A stretch of DNA of 64,000 nucleotides from Stenotrophomonas sp. 704A1 (GTDB taxonomy: Bacteria; Pseudomonadota; Gammaproteobacteria; Xanthomonadales; Xanthomonadaceae), in contig NZ_CP130831.1 in assembly GCF_030549525.1 (NCBI RefSeq), positions 2,753,501 to 2,817,500 on the forward strand, in the 5' to 3' direction. Made by a program: the position numbers and the translations under genes. The notes under the pieces were generated by a model. That model did no database searches and was not told the origin of the DNA. It saw only the letters and a list, made by a program, of their open reading frames with translations. Within the stretch, counting starts at the first letter, position 1, and each line of letters begins with the position of its first letter. This document shows, piece after piece, positions 51,532 through 59,793 of the stretch.

Positions 51532-52599
51532 TCAAGCGGCGTTTCGACCCAGCTGCGTGGCCGGCGCGGCATGCAGGCCACGCAGGCTGCCCGCCACGGC
51601 AGGCATCAAGGGACGTTCACGGCGCTTGCTGCTGACGTGACGGCGGTAATTGGCCGGCGTCATGCCGACAATCCGCAGGAACAGGCGGCGGAACGCGCTC
51701 TGGTCCGCGTACCCTACGCCCCAGGCAACCTCATCGATGCTGGCACCCTGCTGCAGCAGGGTCTGCGCCTTGGCCACCCGCAGCCGCTGGCAGTATTCGA
51801 TGGGCCGCAGCCCGGTGGCCTTCAGGAAGCGCCGCTGCAGCGTCCTCGGCTCCAGACCGGAGATTTCACAGATCCCGCCGAGCGTGGCCCCGCGCGCTGC
51901 CGTGGTGTGCAGCCAGCGCTGGGCTTTCAGCACATCGCGATCGCCGTGGGCGAAATTGGCACTGAAACGTTCCAGATCCTGCTGGATGGTGACCGGGACC
52001 ACGATACCCAGTTGCTGTGCCACCGTGCTGGCCACACCCTGGCCATGCAGCCGGTACAGCAGGCGCAGACCGAGGAAGCGCCAGGCCTGCACGCCGCCGA
52101 CGGTAAGCAGATCGCCATCATCGACCAGGGCCCGCTCGCTCGGCGTCCAGCTGCCGGCCTGCACCTGCAGGCCAGGGTGACGGCTGAGCTCGGGACCCGA
52201 CACGGTGCGACCGGCCAACAGGCCGGCACGTGCCAGCACACTGACCCCGTCGCCTGCGGCCGCGAGCAGACTGCCGCCGTCGTAATGCGCCCGCAGCCAG
52301 TCCAGCAGTACCTCCTCGGTGCGCAGCGATGCACCGGGACTGACCTGTCCCGGCAGCGCGATCACCGCGGGAATGGCGGCATCGAGCATTTCGGCGCCGG
52401 CGATACGATGTACACCGGTGTTGCTGGCCGGCAGGATCCAGCGCGTGACCAGCACCCGCTTGAAGGGGCGCCGCTGCTGCTGGGCCAGCCGGTTGGCCAC
52501 GTGAGCCATCTCGGCCAGGACCGATGCCGCCGACGGGTCGCCCCCGGGATATTCGACCACCGCGACCTCGACGAATCCTTCGTTGCTGATTCCCTCCAC
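51532..52599 (-). CDS. GlxA-type AraC regulator with amidotransferase-like domain
   Basis: The 355-residue protein fuses a DJ-1/PfpI-like sensor half (IPAVIALPGQVSPGASLR, VLLDWLRAHYDGGSLLAAAGDGVSVLARAGLLAG) with a C-terminal AraC unit (ATLGGICEISGLEPRTLQRRFLKATGLRPIEYCQRLRVAKAQTLL, IDEVAWGVGYADQSAFRRLFLRIVGMTPANYRR). The nucleophile Cys of active DJ-1 proteins is replaced (AAGDG), so the sensor is not an enzyme. The GTG start is supported by AGGAGG 7 nt upstream. It is divergent from the MerR gene and could be that regulator's target. Confidence 0.9.
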   Translation of the reverse strand: MEGISNEGFVEVAVVEYPGGDPSAASVLAEMAHVANRLAQQQRRPFKRVLVTRWILPASNTGVHRIAGAEMLDAAIPAVIALPGQVSPGASLRTEEVLLDWLRAHYDGGSLLAAAGDGVSVLARAGLLAGRTVSGPELSRHPGLQVQAGSWTPSERALVDDGDLLTVGGVQAWRFLGLRLLYRLHGQGVASTVAQQLGIVVPVTIQQDLERFSANFAHGDRDVLKAQRWLHTTAARGATLGGICEISGLEPRTLQRRFLKATGLRPIEYCQRLRVAKAQTLLQQGASIDEVAWGVGYADQSAFRRLFLRIVGMTPANYRRHVSSKRRERPLMPAVAGSLRGLHAAPATQLGRNAA

Positions 52600-52725
52600 A
52601 GTCCCACCTCCTCATTCGGTTCAGGCCGTCGCGCGGCCGGTTCAGGCGCAGGGTAGGAACTGCTTCGCCGCCGGGGCTATGAAGAAAGTTGCAAAGTGTG
52701 CTGAATACGCAGACGTGCCCCAGTC

Positions 52726-52757
52726 TTGACTCTTGACCAGACTCCAGGGATCACAAT
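52726..52757 (+). promoter_or_regulatory. MerR-type promoter with long spacer
   Basis: TTGACT (52726-52731) and CACAAT (52752-52757) are 20 bp apart, or 19 bp with TCACAA as the -10. MerR-type regulators act on such stretched promoters. The spacer holds an imperfect dyad CTCTTGAC-N4-CTCCAGGG. Confidence 0.55.
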
Positions 52758-52783
52758 GCGGTCCAGGCCCCCAGGAGTCCGTC

Positions 52784-53182
52784 GTGAACATTGGACAGTT
52801 GGCCCGCCAGGCAGGCGTGCCCATCGACACCGTCCGCTACTACGAGCGCCAGCGCCTGCTGCCAAGGGCCGCGCGCTCGGCGGGTGGCTACCGCATCTTC
52901 GGTGAACAAGACCTGCGCCGCCTGCGCTTCATCCGCCGCGCCAAGAGCCTGGGTTTCAGTCTCGATGAGATCAGCGAACTGCTCGCGCTCAGCGACCACC
53001 CGCCACAGGACATGGGCAGCGTGCGCGAGACGGCACGCCTCCGCCTGCAGGACATCGAACTGCGGATGTCGGAACTGCAGCGCATGCAGGCCGCGCTCTC
53101 GCAGCTGGTGGATGCCTGCCCCGGGCACGGCGCCCTCGAGCAGTGCCCGATCCTGGCCGCACTCACGGCTGACGCGCCCTGA
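52784..53182 (+). CDS. MerR-family, metal-site-type regulator with missing first Cys
   Basis: The 132-residue protein has the MerR winged helix (NIGQLARQAGVPIDTVRYYERQRLLP), a long dimer helix and a metal-site-like end with Cys112 and Cys121 (VDACPGHGALEQCPIL). The first Cys of ZntR/CueR-type sensors, expected near residue 78, is absent (DMGSV), so the ligand may not be a thiol-bound metal. The GTG at 52784 follows AGGAG by 8 nt and opens at the first conserved residue. The stretched promoter upstream suggests autoregulation; the GlxA-type gene is divergent. Confidence 0.88.
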   Translation: MNIGQLARQAGVPIDTVRYYERQRLLPRAARSAGGYRIFGEQDLRRLRFIRRAKSLGFSLDEISELLALSDHPPQDMGSVRETARLRLQDIELRMSELQRMQAALSQLVDACPGHGALEQCPILAALTADAP

Positions 53183-53231
53183 GCGACGCTGCGGCTGCGC
53201 GATCGGCGTGCAGAAAAGTGCAACAAAGCGC

Positions 53232-53260
53232 TTGCCAACCCCTGGGGGCACAGCTATTAT
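53232..53260 (+). promoter_or_regulatory. Promoter of first tRNA-Ala/Glu unit
   Basis: TTGCCA (53232-53237) and TATTAT (53255-53260) are 17 bp apart, a good sigma-70 pair. They lie 19 bp before tRNA-Ala copy 1. Confidence 0.8.
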
Positions 53261-53278
53261 TTCGCTCCTCAGCGACGT

Positions 53279-53354
53279 GGGGCCATAGCTCAGCTGGGAG
53301 AGCGCCTGCATGGCATGCAGGAGGTCAGCGGTTCGATCCCGCTTGGCTCCACCA
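53279..53354 (+). tRNA. tRNA-Ala(GGC), copy 1
   Basis: A 76-base tRNA with encoded CCA. The anticodon stem CCTGC/GCAGG encloses loop ATGGCAT, giving anticodon GGC. The T arm has GGTTCGATCCC. The three copies of this tRNA in the window are identical in sequence. Confidence 0.98.
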
Positions 53355-53356
53355 TA

Positions 53357-53380
53357 CTTTCGGCATTAGGCCGTCGAAAG
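53357..53380 (+). other. Spacer hairpin 1 between tRNA-Ala and tRNA-Glu
   Basis: CTTTCGGC-ATTAGGCC-GTCGAAAG forms an eight-pair stem with one G-T pair. The same hairpin recurs with compensating changes in the other two spacers, so it is probably a processing signal. Confidence 0.7.
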
Positions 53381-53407
53381 GTCGCAAAGAACATTGATGA
53401 GATCTGC

Positions 53408-53483
53408 GTCCCCATCGTCTAGAGGCCTAGGACATCACCCTTTCACGGTGGCGACCGGGGTTCGAATCCCCGTGGGGACGCCA
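53408..53483 (+). tRNA. tRNA-Glu(TTC), copy 1
   Basis: A 76-base tRNA with encoded CCA, anticodon TTC in loop CTTTCAC, and T arm GGTTCGAATCCC. Copy 1 is followed by its own terminator. Confidence 0.98.
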
Positions 53484-53501
53484 CTCATCATGAACAACGA
53501 G

Positions 53502-53528
53502 GACCCGGCCGATAACCGGGTCTTTTTT
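53502..53528 (+). terminator. Terminator of first tRNA unit
   Basis: GACCCGG-CCGATAA-CCGGGTC is followed by six T. The stem is seven pairs and ends 39 bp after tRNA-Glu copy 1, so the first Ala-Glu pair is a separate transcript. Confidence 0.92.
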
Positions 53529-53621
53529 GTTCACCGCCACCTGCGTTCCAGGTGTGGCGTTGCGGTTCTCCCCGCCTTCATGGCCGGGCAGGACGACAAC
53601 GAAAAAAGCTGAAAAAAAAGC

Positions 53622-53650
53622 TTCCACAAATGTGAACAGGCAGGTATGAT
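53622..53650 (+). promoter_or_regulatory. Promoter of second tRNA unit
   Basis: TTCCAC (53622-53627) and TATGAT (53645-53650) are 17 bp apart, 18 bp before tRNA-Ala copy 2. A poly-A run just upstream may act as an UP element. Confidence 0.75.
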
Positions 53651-53667
53651 AGGCGGCTCGGTAACAC

Positions 53668-53743
53668 GGGGCCATAGCTCAGCTGGGAGAGCGCCTGCAT
53701 GGCATGCAGGAGGTCAGCGGTTCGATCCCGCTTGGCTCCACCA
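53668..53743 (+). tRNA. tRNA-Ala(GGC), copy 2
   Basis: Identical to copy 1. It is the first tRNA of a unit with two Ala-Glu pairs. Confidence 0.98.
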
Positions 53744-53767
53744 CTTTCGACATTAGGCCGTCGAAAG
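53744..53767 (+). other. Spacer hairpin 2 between tRNA-Ala and tRNA-Glu
   Basis: CTTTCGAC-ATTAGGCC-GTCGAAAG pairs perfectly over eight bases. The position that is G-T in copy 1 is A-T here. Confidence 0.7.
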
Positions 53768-53791
53768 TTCTACAACTTGAAGTTTTCGTGC

Positions 53792-53867
53792 GTCCCCATC
53801 GTCTAGAGGCCTAGGACATCACCCTTTCACGGTGGCGACCGGGGTTCGAATCCCCGTGGGGACGCCA
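53792..53867 (+). tRNA. tRNA-Glu(TTC), copy 2
   Basis: Identical to copy 1. It is followed by 43 bp without a terminator before tRNA-Ala copy 3. Confidence 0.98.
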
Positions 53868-53910
53868 GTTTCAAACGGACTCTGCTCCCGGCAGATATCC
53901 GATGTTTCAT

Positions 53911-53986
53911 GGGGCCATAGCTCAGCTGGGAGAGCGCCTGCATGGCATGCAGGAGGTCAGCGGTTCGATCCCGCTTGGCTCCACCA
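53911..53986 (+). tRNA. tRNA-Ala(GGC), copy 3
   Basis: Identical to copies 1 and 2. No promoter or terminator separates it from the second pair, so it is probably co-transcribed with it. Confidence 0.98.
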
Positions 53987-54008
53987 CTTCGACATTAGGC
54001 CGTCGAAG
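53987..54008 (+). other. Spacer hairpin 3 between tRNA-Ala and tRNA-Glu
   Basis: CTTCGAC-ATTAGGCC-GTCGAAG pairs perfectly over seven bases. One base is missing from each arm relative to copy 2, so pairing is kept. Confidence 0.7.
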
Positions 54009-54033
54009 GATCTACAACTTGAAGTTTTCGTGC

Positions 54034-54109
54034 GTCCCCATCGTCTAGAGGCCTAGGACATCACCCTTTCACGGTGGCGACCGGGGTTCGAATCCCCGTG
54101 GGGACGCCA
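54034..54109 (+). tRNA. tRNA-Glu(TTC), copy 3
   Basis: Identical to copies 1 and 2. It is followed 7 bp later by a TTCG-loop terminator. Confidence 0.98.
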
Positions 54110-54116
54110 ATTCTTG

Positions 54117-54142
54117 AAACCCCGGCTTCGGCCGGGGTTTTT
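54117..54142 (+). terminator. Terminator of second tRNA unit
   Basis: AAACCCCGGC-TTCG-GCCGGGGTTT is a ten-pair stem with a stable TTCG loop, followed by further T. It ends the second, four-tRNA transcript. Confidence 0.93.
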
Positions 54143-54166
54143 CTTTGCCTGCACGCGCGCGGGTGT

Positions 54167-54583
54167 TCAGAACCGCCGATACATCCCGATCGACGCCGGA
54201 GCGGTCGGCGCGAAGCCGAACTGCGCGTACAGCCGATGTGCCTCGCCGTCGGCCAGCAGACTCACGTACGCCGAGGGCGGCAGATTGCCCTGCATCCAGA
54301 CGCTCAGCCGCTGCATCACCTGCTTGCCCAGGCCCTGCCCCTGCAACCGCGGCAGCACGGCGATATCGCAGACCTGCAGATGGCAGCCACCATCGCCGAT
54401 GATCCGGCCCATCGCCACCAGCTCGCTGCCCTGGTAGGCGCAGACACCGAACACGGTATTGGGCAACGCGCGCGTCGCAGCCTCATGGGTCTTGGCGCTG
54501 AGGCCTGCCAGCGCGCGCAGCTGGCAGTAGTCTTCCACCGTGGGTACCGCCTCGCGGAACTGGATCGTCGCCGGATCACTCAT
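54167..54583 (-). CDS. GNAT-type N-acetyltransferase
   Basis: The 138-residue protein is a single GNAT domain. The acetyl-CoA loop is in the canonical place: LQVCDIAVLPRLQGQGLGKQVMQRL contains the Q/R-x-x-G-x-G/A pattern (RLQGQGLG), and the closing AHRLYAQFGFAPTAP is the usual tyrosine/GF motif. The substrate is unknown. AGGGAGA lies before the ATG at 54583. It is divergent from the SRAP gene across 79 bp. Confidence 0.92.
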   Translation of the reverse strand: MSDPATIQFREAVPTVEDYCQLRALAGLSAKTHEAATRALPNTVFGVCAYQGSELVAMGRIIGDGGCHLQVCDIAVLPRLQGQGLGKQVMQRLSVWMQGNLPPSAYVSLLADGEAHRLYAQFGFAPTAPASIGMYRRF

Positions 54584-54662
54584 GCAGCATCTCCCTGAAG
54601 GTCGGGCTATCCTGCCGCATCTACGCCGCAGTTGCTGCGACCCACGCACCGGTTGCCCATCG

Positions 54663-55619
54663 ATGTGCTACTCCGCCCTGATCCGTGCCGACTACGCCAA
54701 ACTGGTCCGTGAGTTCGGCGCGGTGCTGTCCCTGCAGGATTTCGCCGAACTGTACGCCCACGATCCCGGCAAGAAGCGGCCGAAGACGCCGAAGGCCATG
54801 GACGATGGCTTTGCCGGCGCGCGCACCGAACTGGGCCGCGACATCGTGGCGAAGATCCAGCAATGGCACGCGCAGGAACGGCTGGCACTGCAGGCCGAAC
54901 TGGCCCGCCAGGTGGAGCGGCGCGATATCGCCAGCGCCACCCTGGCCACCCGCCCCACACAGAAGGCGCGCAACGACCTGCGCATTGCCGGCAACCGGAT
55001 CGAACGCGCCCAGGCACGGCTGGACGATCTGCACCGCGAGCAGCTGCTGCCCCGCGACAACCGCATTTTCCCCGGGACCTACGCGCCGGTGATGGTCAGC
55101 GAGAACGGGCAGCGGGTGATCCGGCCGATGCGCTACCAGTGCCGCCTGCCGGACGCACCGGCCCGCAACGATGTGCTCTATCCAGGCACCTACAACGCAC
55201 GCCGCGACAGCCTGGAAGGCTATTGGCGCGGGGCGTTCGGGCTGCACCATGGCGTGGTGGTGGTGCGCGCCTTCTACGAGCATGTACCGCGCCACGCCAG
55301 TGCCGGGCGCACGTTGGAGCCCGGGGAAAAGGCGCAGGACAGGGTGCTGGAGTTCCGTCCCGATCCGCCGCGCGACCTGCTGCTGGCCTGCCTGTGGGCC
55401 GAATGGGAGGGCCCCGAAGGACACCTGCTCTCGTTTGCGACCATCACCGACACACCGCCGGCCGATGTCGCCGCCGCCGGGCATGACCGCGGCGTGCTGC
55501 CGATCCGCGCCGAGCATCTGGATGCATGGCTGAACCCGGACCCGGACAACCTGGCGGCGCAGTACGCCATCCTCGACGATCGCGAGGATATCCGCTACGT
55601 CCATGAAGAGGCCGCCTGA
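54663..55619 (+). CDS. SRAP-domain protein (YedK/HMCES-like) with a helical insertion
   Basis: SRAP proteins shield abasic sites by forming a covalent link through their N-terminal Cys after Met removal. The start MCYSAL places Cys2 exactly. The other expected residues are present: a Glu in AFYEHV and a His in the late GHDRGVLPI (YedK has H-D-R-M-P). The 318-residue length exceeds YedK (about 222) because residues about 28-130 hold a charged helical insertion (Gln/Arg/Glu-rich, coiled-coil-like). Its role is unknown. Confidence 0.85.
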   Translation: MCYSALIRADYAKLVREFGAVLSLQDFAELYAHDPGKKRPKTPKAMDDGFAGARTELGRDIVAKIQQWHAQERLALQAELARQVERRDIASATLATRPTQKARNDLRIAGNRIERAQARLDDLHREQLLPRDNRIFPGTYAPVMVSENGQRVIRPMRYQCRLPDAPARNDVLYPGTYNARRDSLEGYWRGAFGLHHGVVVVRAFYEHVPRHASAGRTLEPGEKAQDRVLEFRPDPPRDLLLACLWAEWEGPEGHLLSFATITDTPPADVAAAGHDRGVLPIRAEHLDAWLNPDPDNLAAQYAILDDREDIRYVHEEAA

Positions 55620-55684
55620 GTCGCGCTGGCCCTGGCTGGCCTGCCGCCATGACGCGATCGCAGCGCGCCGGGCCCGGCCCCGGA

Positions 55685-56068
55685 TCAGGTCACATCGGCC
55701 CTGGAACGACCGACCGCGCGAACCAGCGCCCTGCTCAGGTCCGCGGACAGGTACGGCTTGACCAGCAGCACGCCCGACTGCATCGCCAGCGGCAACTGAT
55801 CGGCGGTCATGCCCGTGGCCAGCACGAACGGCACCTTGCGCGCACCGAGCGCCGCCGCAACCGGCTCGCTGGTTTCATTGCGGGCCAAGCGATAGTCCAG
55901 CAGGGCAACGTCCGGCGTCGTCTGTTCGAGCAGGCGCAGCGCCTCGGCGACCGACGCCGCCAGCCCCACGACCCGGGCACCGGAGTGCACCAGCTGCATC
56001 TGCAGCAGCGCCGCGCTCATCTCGTCGTTTTCAACTACCAGCACCCGCAGGTCCTGCAACGCTGACAT
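55685..56068 (-). CDS. Stand-alone response regulator receiver
   Basis: The 127-residue protein is a single CheY-like receiver. Phospho-acceptor Asp58 lies in VALLDYRL, the acidic pocket is at E13-N-D15, and the conserved Lys is in VKPY near 107. No output domain follows, so it acts through protein contacts. No histidine kinase is in the window. The cognate partner may be the chemoreceptor or cyclase nearby. Confidence 0.93.
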   Translation of the reverse strand: MSALQDLRVLVVENDEMSAALLQMQLVHSGARVVGLAASVAEALRLLEQTTPDVALLDYRLARNETSEPVAAALGARKVPFVLATGMTADQLPLAMQSGVLLVKPYLSADLSRALVRAVGRSRADVT

Positions 56069-56204
56069 CGGCTTTCGCTCCCGCGCCTGTTAAGCCCTTC
56101 CAGTATAGCCAGCGCCAGGCTGATACCGACAGCGCCCCTACCCGCCGCAGGCAGCCTGGGCCTCTATCAACGCCGTGCAGCGTCGGGTACACTAGCCCGC
56201 TGCT

Positions 56205-56290
56205 GCCGGTGTGGCGGAATGGTATACGCAGCTGACTCAAAATCAGCCGGGGGCAACCCCATGAAGGTTCGAGTCCTTTCACCGGCACCA
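56205..56290 (+). tRNA. tRNA-Leu(CAA)
   Basis: An 86-base class II tRNA with a long variable arm and encoded CCA. The anticodon loop CTCAAAA gives CAA. A TACACT -10 lies at 56188-56193, with a weak -35 (TATCAA) 17 bp further upstream. A terminator follows at once. Confidence 0.96.
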
Positions 56291-56296
56291 TCGATC

Positions 56297-56325
56297 AAGG
56301 CCAGGTCCCCGACCTGGCCTTTGTC
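56297..56325 (+). terminator. Terminator of tRNA-Leu
   Basis: AAGGCCAGGTC-CCC-GACCTGGCCTT is an 11-pair stem, followed by TGTCGTTTT. It begins 7 bp after the tRNA. Confidence 0.85.
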
Positions 56326-56399
56326 GTTTTCACGCTGGCCTTGGCGCAACCGATGCCATCGCCACTGGCCAGCCCGGCCGGCGCGCGTTCCCCGGGCTG

Positions 56400-58241
56400 C
56401 TACACCACCCGCAACGCCGGCGCGTGACTGCCGGAGCCGTGCCCTGCCCCGGCCCCGGCCTGCACGCGGAATCCGGCGACGGTCCGCAGCAGCTCCGAGG
56501 ACTGTTCCTCCATGCTGCGGGCCGCGGCCGACGCTTCCTCCACCAGCGCGGCATTCTGCTGCGTCCCCTGGTCGATCAGGTCCACGGCCTGGTTCATCTG
56601 CTGGATGTCATCGCTCTGCTGCTGGGCCGCGGTGCTGATCTCGGTCACCAGGTCGCTGACGCGGCGCACATCGACCACGATCTCGTCCATGGTCCGGCCA
56701 GCGCTTTCGACCTGCGCGGTACCCGCCCCGACATTGGCCACCGACGCGTCGATCAGCTGCTTGATTTCCTTGGCCGCGCCGGCCGAGCGCTGCGACAGTT
56801 CGCGGATCTCGGTGGCGACCACGGCAAAGCCACGCCCGTGCTCACCGGCGCGTGCGGCTTCCACCGCCGCGTTCAACGCCAGGATGTTGGTCTGGAAGGC
56901 GATGCCATCGATCACGCCGATGATGTCGACGATGCGCCGCGAGGAGGCATTGATCACCGCCATCGTGGCGACCACTTCGTGCACCACCTGGCCACCGCGC
57001 GCGGCCACCTCGGCAGCTCCCCCCGCCAGTTGACTGGCCTGGCGCGCATTGGTCGCGGTGCGCTGCACGGTCTCGGCCAGCCCCTTCATCGACACGGCGG
57101 TCTCTTCCAGTGAAGCGGCCTGCTGCTCGGTACGCTGCGACAGGTCGCTGTTGCCCTGGGCAATCTCGGTCGCTCCCACCGCAATCGTGTCGGCGGCGAA
57201 CTTGATCTGGCCGATGATGCCGGCCATCGCTTCGACCAGTGCGTTGACCCCGCCACACAGCTCGGCGATCGGCCCGCTCTTGTCGGTCATCGCGATGCGG
57301 TGGGTCAGGTCGCCCTCCTTCGCCGCCGCCACCACTTCGCGGGTCTGCGCCACCGCCTGCTGCATGGCCTGGCTTGCATGCACCTGTGCGGTGATGTCGG
57401 TGGCGTACTTGACCACCTTGAACGGCCGTCCATTGGCGTCCAGGATCGGGTTGTACGAGGCCTGGATCCACACCTCGCGGCCCGCTTTGCCCAGCCGCCG
57501 ATACTGGCCGGCGTCGTACTCGCCGCGGCCAAGCTTTTCCCAGAACTGCCGATACCCCGCACTGCTCCGGTACTCGGGCTCCACGAACAGCGAATGATGC
57601 TGACCACGCACCTCGTCCAGCGTGTACCCGGTGACGGCGAGGAAGTTGGCATTGGCGGCGAGGATGCGCCCGTCCATGCTGAATTCGATCACCGCCTGCG
57701 ACTTGTCGATGGCAGCCAGCTGGCCGGCCGACTCCGCAGCCTGCTGCCTCTGCGCGGTGATGTCGGTGGCGAACTTGACGACCTTGTAGGGCCGTCCCTG
57801 CGGGTCCAGCACCGGGTTGTAGGACGCCTGGATCCAGATCTCGCGGCCGCCCTTGCCGAACCGGCGGTACTGCCCGGCATCGAATTCACCCCGGCCCAGC
57901 CGCGCCCAGAACTCGCGGTAGTCGGCGCTGCGCGCCTGCTCGGGATCGACGAACAGCGAATGGTGCTTGCCCTGGATCTCATCCAGGCGATATCCCAGCG
58001 CCTGCAGGAAATTGTCGTTGGCCTGCAGGATGGTGCCATCCAGGGCGAATTCGATGACCGCCTGCACGCGGTGCAGGGCGGCGACCTGCGCCTCCAGCTC
58101 GGCATGGCGGCGGGTGTCGGCGGCCAGCGCCACCGCACTGCGCGGCGAGCCCAGCGCGCCCAGCAGCGCGCGCCAGGGCGACCAACGGGTGAGCACGTCG
58201 GCCGGCGCCTGTGCGCCTGCCGTGAAGCCGGGAATAAGCAT
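56400..58241 (-). CDS. Cytoplasmic PAS-PAS chemoreceptor, BdlA-like
   Basis: The 613-residue protein is a methyl-accepting chemotaxis protein with no membrane helix. Two near-identical PAS domains (about 68-180 and 190-305) share blocks such as S-Y-N-P-x-L-D-x-x-G-R-P-x-K-V-V-K-x-A-T-D-I-T. A HAMP-like linker and the signalling hairpin ([46 protein letters not shown]) follow. BdlA of Pseudomonas, which drives biofilm dispersal, has the same PAS-PAS-MCP order. GAGGA precedes the ATG at 58241. No chemotaxis kinase gene is nearby. The aerotaxis receptor Aer2 is an alternative analogue. Confidence 0.9.
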   Translation of the reverse strand: MLIPGFTAGAQAPADVLTRWSPWRALLGALGSPRSAVALAADTRRHAELEAQVAALHRVQAVIEFALDGTILQANDNFLQALGYRLDEIQGKHHSLFVDPEQARSADYREFWARLGRGEFDAGQYRRFGKGGREIWIQASYNPVLDPQGRPYKVVKFATDITAQRQQAAESAGQLAAIDKSQAVIEFSMDGRILAANANFLAVTGYTLDEVRGQHHSLFVEPEYRSSAGYRQFWEKLGRGEYDAGQYRRLGKAGREVWIQASYNPILDANGRPFKVVKYATDITAQVHASQAMQQAVAQTREVVAAAKEGDLTHRIAMTDKSGPIAELCGGVNALVEAMAGIIGQIKFAADTIAVGATEIAQGNSDLSQRTEQQAASLEETAVSMKGLAETVQRTATNARQASQLAGGAAEVAARGGQVVHEVVATMAVINASSRRIVDIIGVIDGIAFQTNILALNAAVEAARAGEHGRGFAVVATEIRELSQRSAGAAKEIKQLIDASVANVGAGTAQVESAGRTMDEIVVDVRRVSDLVTEISTAAQQQSDDIQQMNQAVDLIDQGTQQNAALVEEASAAARSMEEQSSELLRTVAGFRVQAGAGAGHGSGSHAPALRVV

Positions 58242-58667
58242 CGTCTGATCCTCGGTGTCCGGTAGTGGTTGCGACCCGACGGGCGGGATGCCCGGCGGCA
58301 ACATCAATTGCCTGGACGTACAGACGCCCGGGGGCGGCGTCACTCGAGCGACTGGCAGGAAGCATTGAGGCAGCTGCGATCGTCATCCAACAGCGGCGGA
58401 GCACACAGCACGGGCCGCCCATCGGGGGCAGCCTCGAGGTCCGTCGGTGGTGCGGGTGCGGATCCTGATCAGCTATCGGCCTGCCTGGCGCCACCTTTAG
58501 CGCGGCGCCTCATCGGCGCCAGCGCCAACCCCGGCGGCCCGGTCCGGGTTGCCTGGCCGGGATGCAACAGGCACGCGGAAGGTTGCAATGACCAACGGGA
58601 CATCCGTCGGCGCTCCCGGCGCTGCAGCATCCGACGCTGCAGCACAACCCCAACCCCAGGAGGCAGC
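58242..58667. promoter_or_regulatory. Divergent promoter gap between chemoreceptor and DUF5694 genes
   Basis: No gene is visible in these 426 bases. There are GC hairpins (GGCGCC-TCATC-GGCGCC around 58504, and GCTGCAGC repeats near 58619-58643). No clear promoter motif could be chosen on either strand. Confidence 0.4.
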
Positions 58668-59756
58668 ATGCTTCGTCGCGCGGGCACCATCCTCATCCTC
58701 GGCCTGTTCAGCGCTGCGGCGCTGGCCAGTGACAGCGGATTCCGGCCCAGTTTCCAGCCTGACCAGTTGAAGGGCCCGCCCGCCGGCCGCGCCAACGAGG
58801 TGCTGGTGCTGGGAACGATGCATCTGTCGGGGCTGCCGGACACCTTCCAGCCAGCGCTGCTGGAACCCCTGCTGCAACGCCTGGCACGCTGGCGTCCTGA
58901 AGCGATCGCCACCGAGGACGTGTCCGGCGTGCAGTGCGACTTCATGCGCCGTCATCCGGCGCGCTATGCCGACAGCATTGCCTCGTACTGCTTCAACACC
59001 GATGCGGCCCGCGCAGCGACCGGCCTGGACGTCGCCGCCGCCAGCGTCGAAATGGAACGGTTGCTGGCCACCTGGCCGGCAGCGCCCACGGCCGCGCAGC
59101 GGCGCCATCTGGCGGCGGTGTTCCTCGCGGCCGGCGAGCGCGGCTCGGCGCAGGTGCAATGGCTGCGCCTGCCCGCCGATGCCCGCATCGCCGGTGACGG
59201 CCTGGATGAGGCACTGGTCGGCATCCTCGACAAGGGCCTGACCCGTCGCAATGAAACCACCCTGCTGGCCGCAGTGCTCGCCGCCCGCCTGGGCCTGGAA
59301 CGGCTGTGGTCCGTCGACGACCACACCGCCGATTCACCTACCCCTGCGGAGGATGAGCAGGCGATCGCCGCCGTGATGAAGAAGGCCTGGGACAACCCCC
59401 ATGCGAACGCGCGCCGGCACACGGACGAACAGCTGCTCGCCAGGCTCGGCGAGCCGGATGGGCTGATGGCCCTGTATCGGGACTACAACCGCCCGGACGT
59501 CGGGCTGCAGTCCTACCGGGCGGACTTCGGCGCAGCGCTGGTCGAGCCTTCGCAGAAGGCCTTCGGCCGCAACTACGTTGCCTACTGGGAAACCCGCAAC
59601 CTGCGCATGGTTGCCAACATCCGCGACGTGCTGGGGCTGCGTCCGGGCACGCGCCTGCTTGCCATCGTCGGCGCTTCGCACAAGGGCTACTACGAGGCCT
59701 ACCTCAACCAGATGCACGACGTGCAGCTGGTGGATGCCGAACAGGTACTGCGCTGA
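58668..59756 (+). CDS. DUF5694 exported protein (TraB/PrgY-like fold)
   Basis: The 362-residue protein has a Sec signal (AGTILILGLFSAAALA-SD) and a body with the DUF5694/TraB-like motifs: EVLVLGTMHLSG with the Gly-x-x-His element, RPEAIATEDVSG, and a closing LLAIVGASHKGYYEAYL with Gly-x-x-His-K. Members may be metal-dependent hydrolases or inhibitors, but no function is proven. GGAGG lies 6 nt before the ATG. A monooxygenase-fold gene follows on the same strand after 37 bp. Confidence 0.85.
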   Translation: MLRRAGTILILGLFSAAALASDSGFRPSFQPDQLKGPPAGRANEVLVLGTMHLSGLPDTFQPALLEPLLQRLARWRPEAIATEDVSGVQCDFMRRHPARYADSIASYCFNTDAARAATGLDVAAASVEMERLLATWPAAPTAAQRRHLAAVFLAAGERGSAQVQWLRLPADARIAGDGLDEALVGILDKGLTRRNETTLLAAVLAARLGLERLWSVDDHTADSPTPAEDEQAIAAVMKKAWDNPHANARRHTDEQLLARLGEPDGLMALYRDYNRPDVGLQSYRADFGAALVEPSQKAFGRNYVAYWETRNLRMVANIRDVLGLRPGTRLLAIVGASHKGYYEAYLNQMHDVQLVDAEQVLR

Positions 59757-59793
59757 CGCCGCTACCATGTGCGTTTCCGCAGCAGGGACCGTC

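Noticed and set aside
53279..54142. tRNA cluster as an integration site for a mobile element
   Set aside because: All tRNAs are intact, no integrase or flanking partial tRNA copy is present, and the surrounding genes are ordinary.
58504..58670. GC hairpins before the DUF5694 gene as a riboswitch
   Set aside because: No known riboswitch core could be matched, and the hairpins are short and common in this GC-rich DNA.
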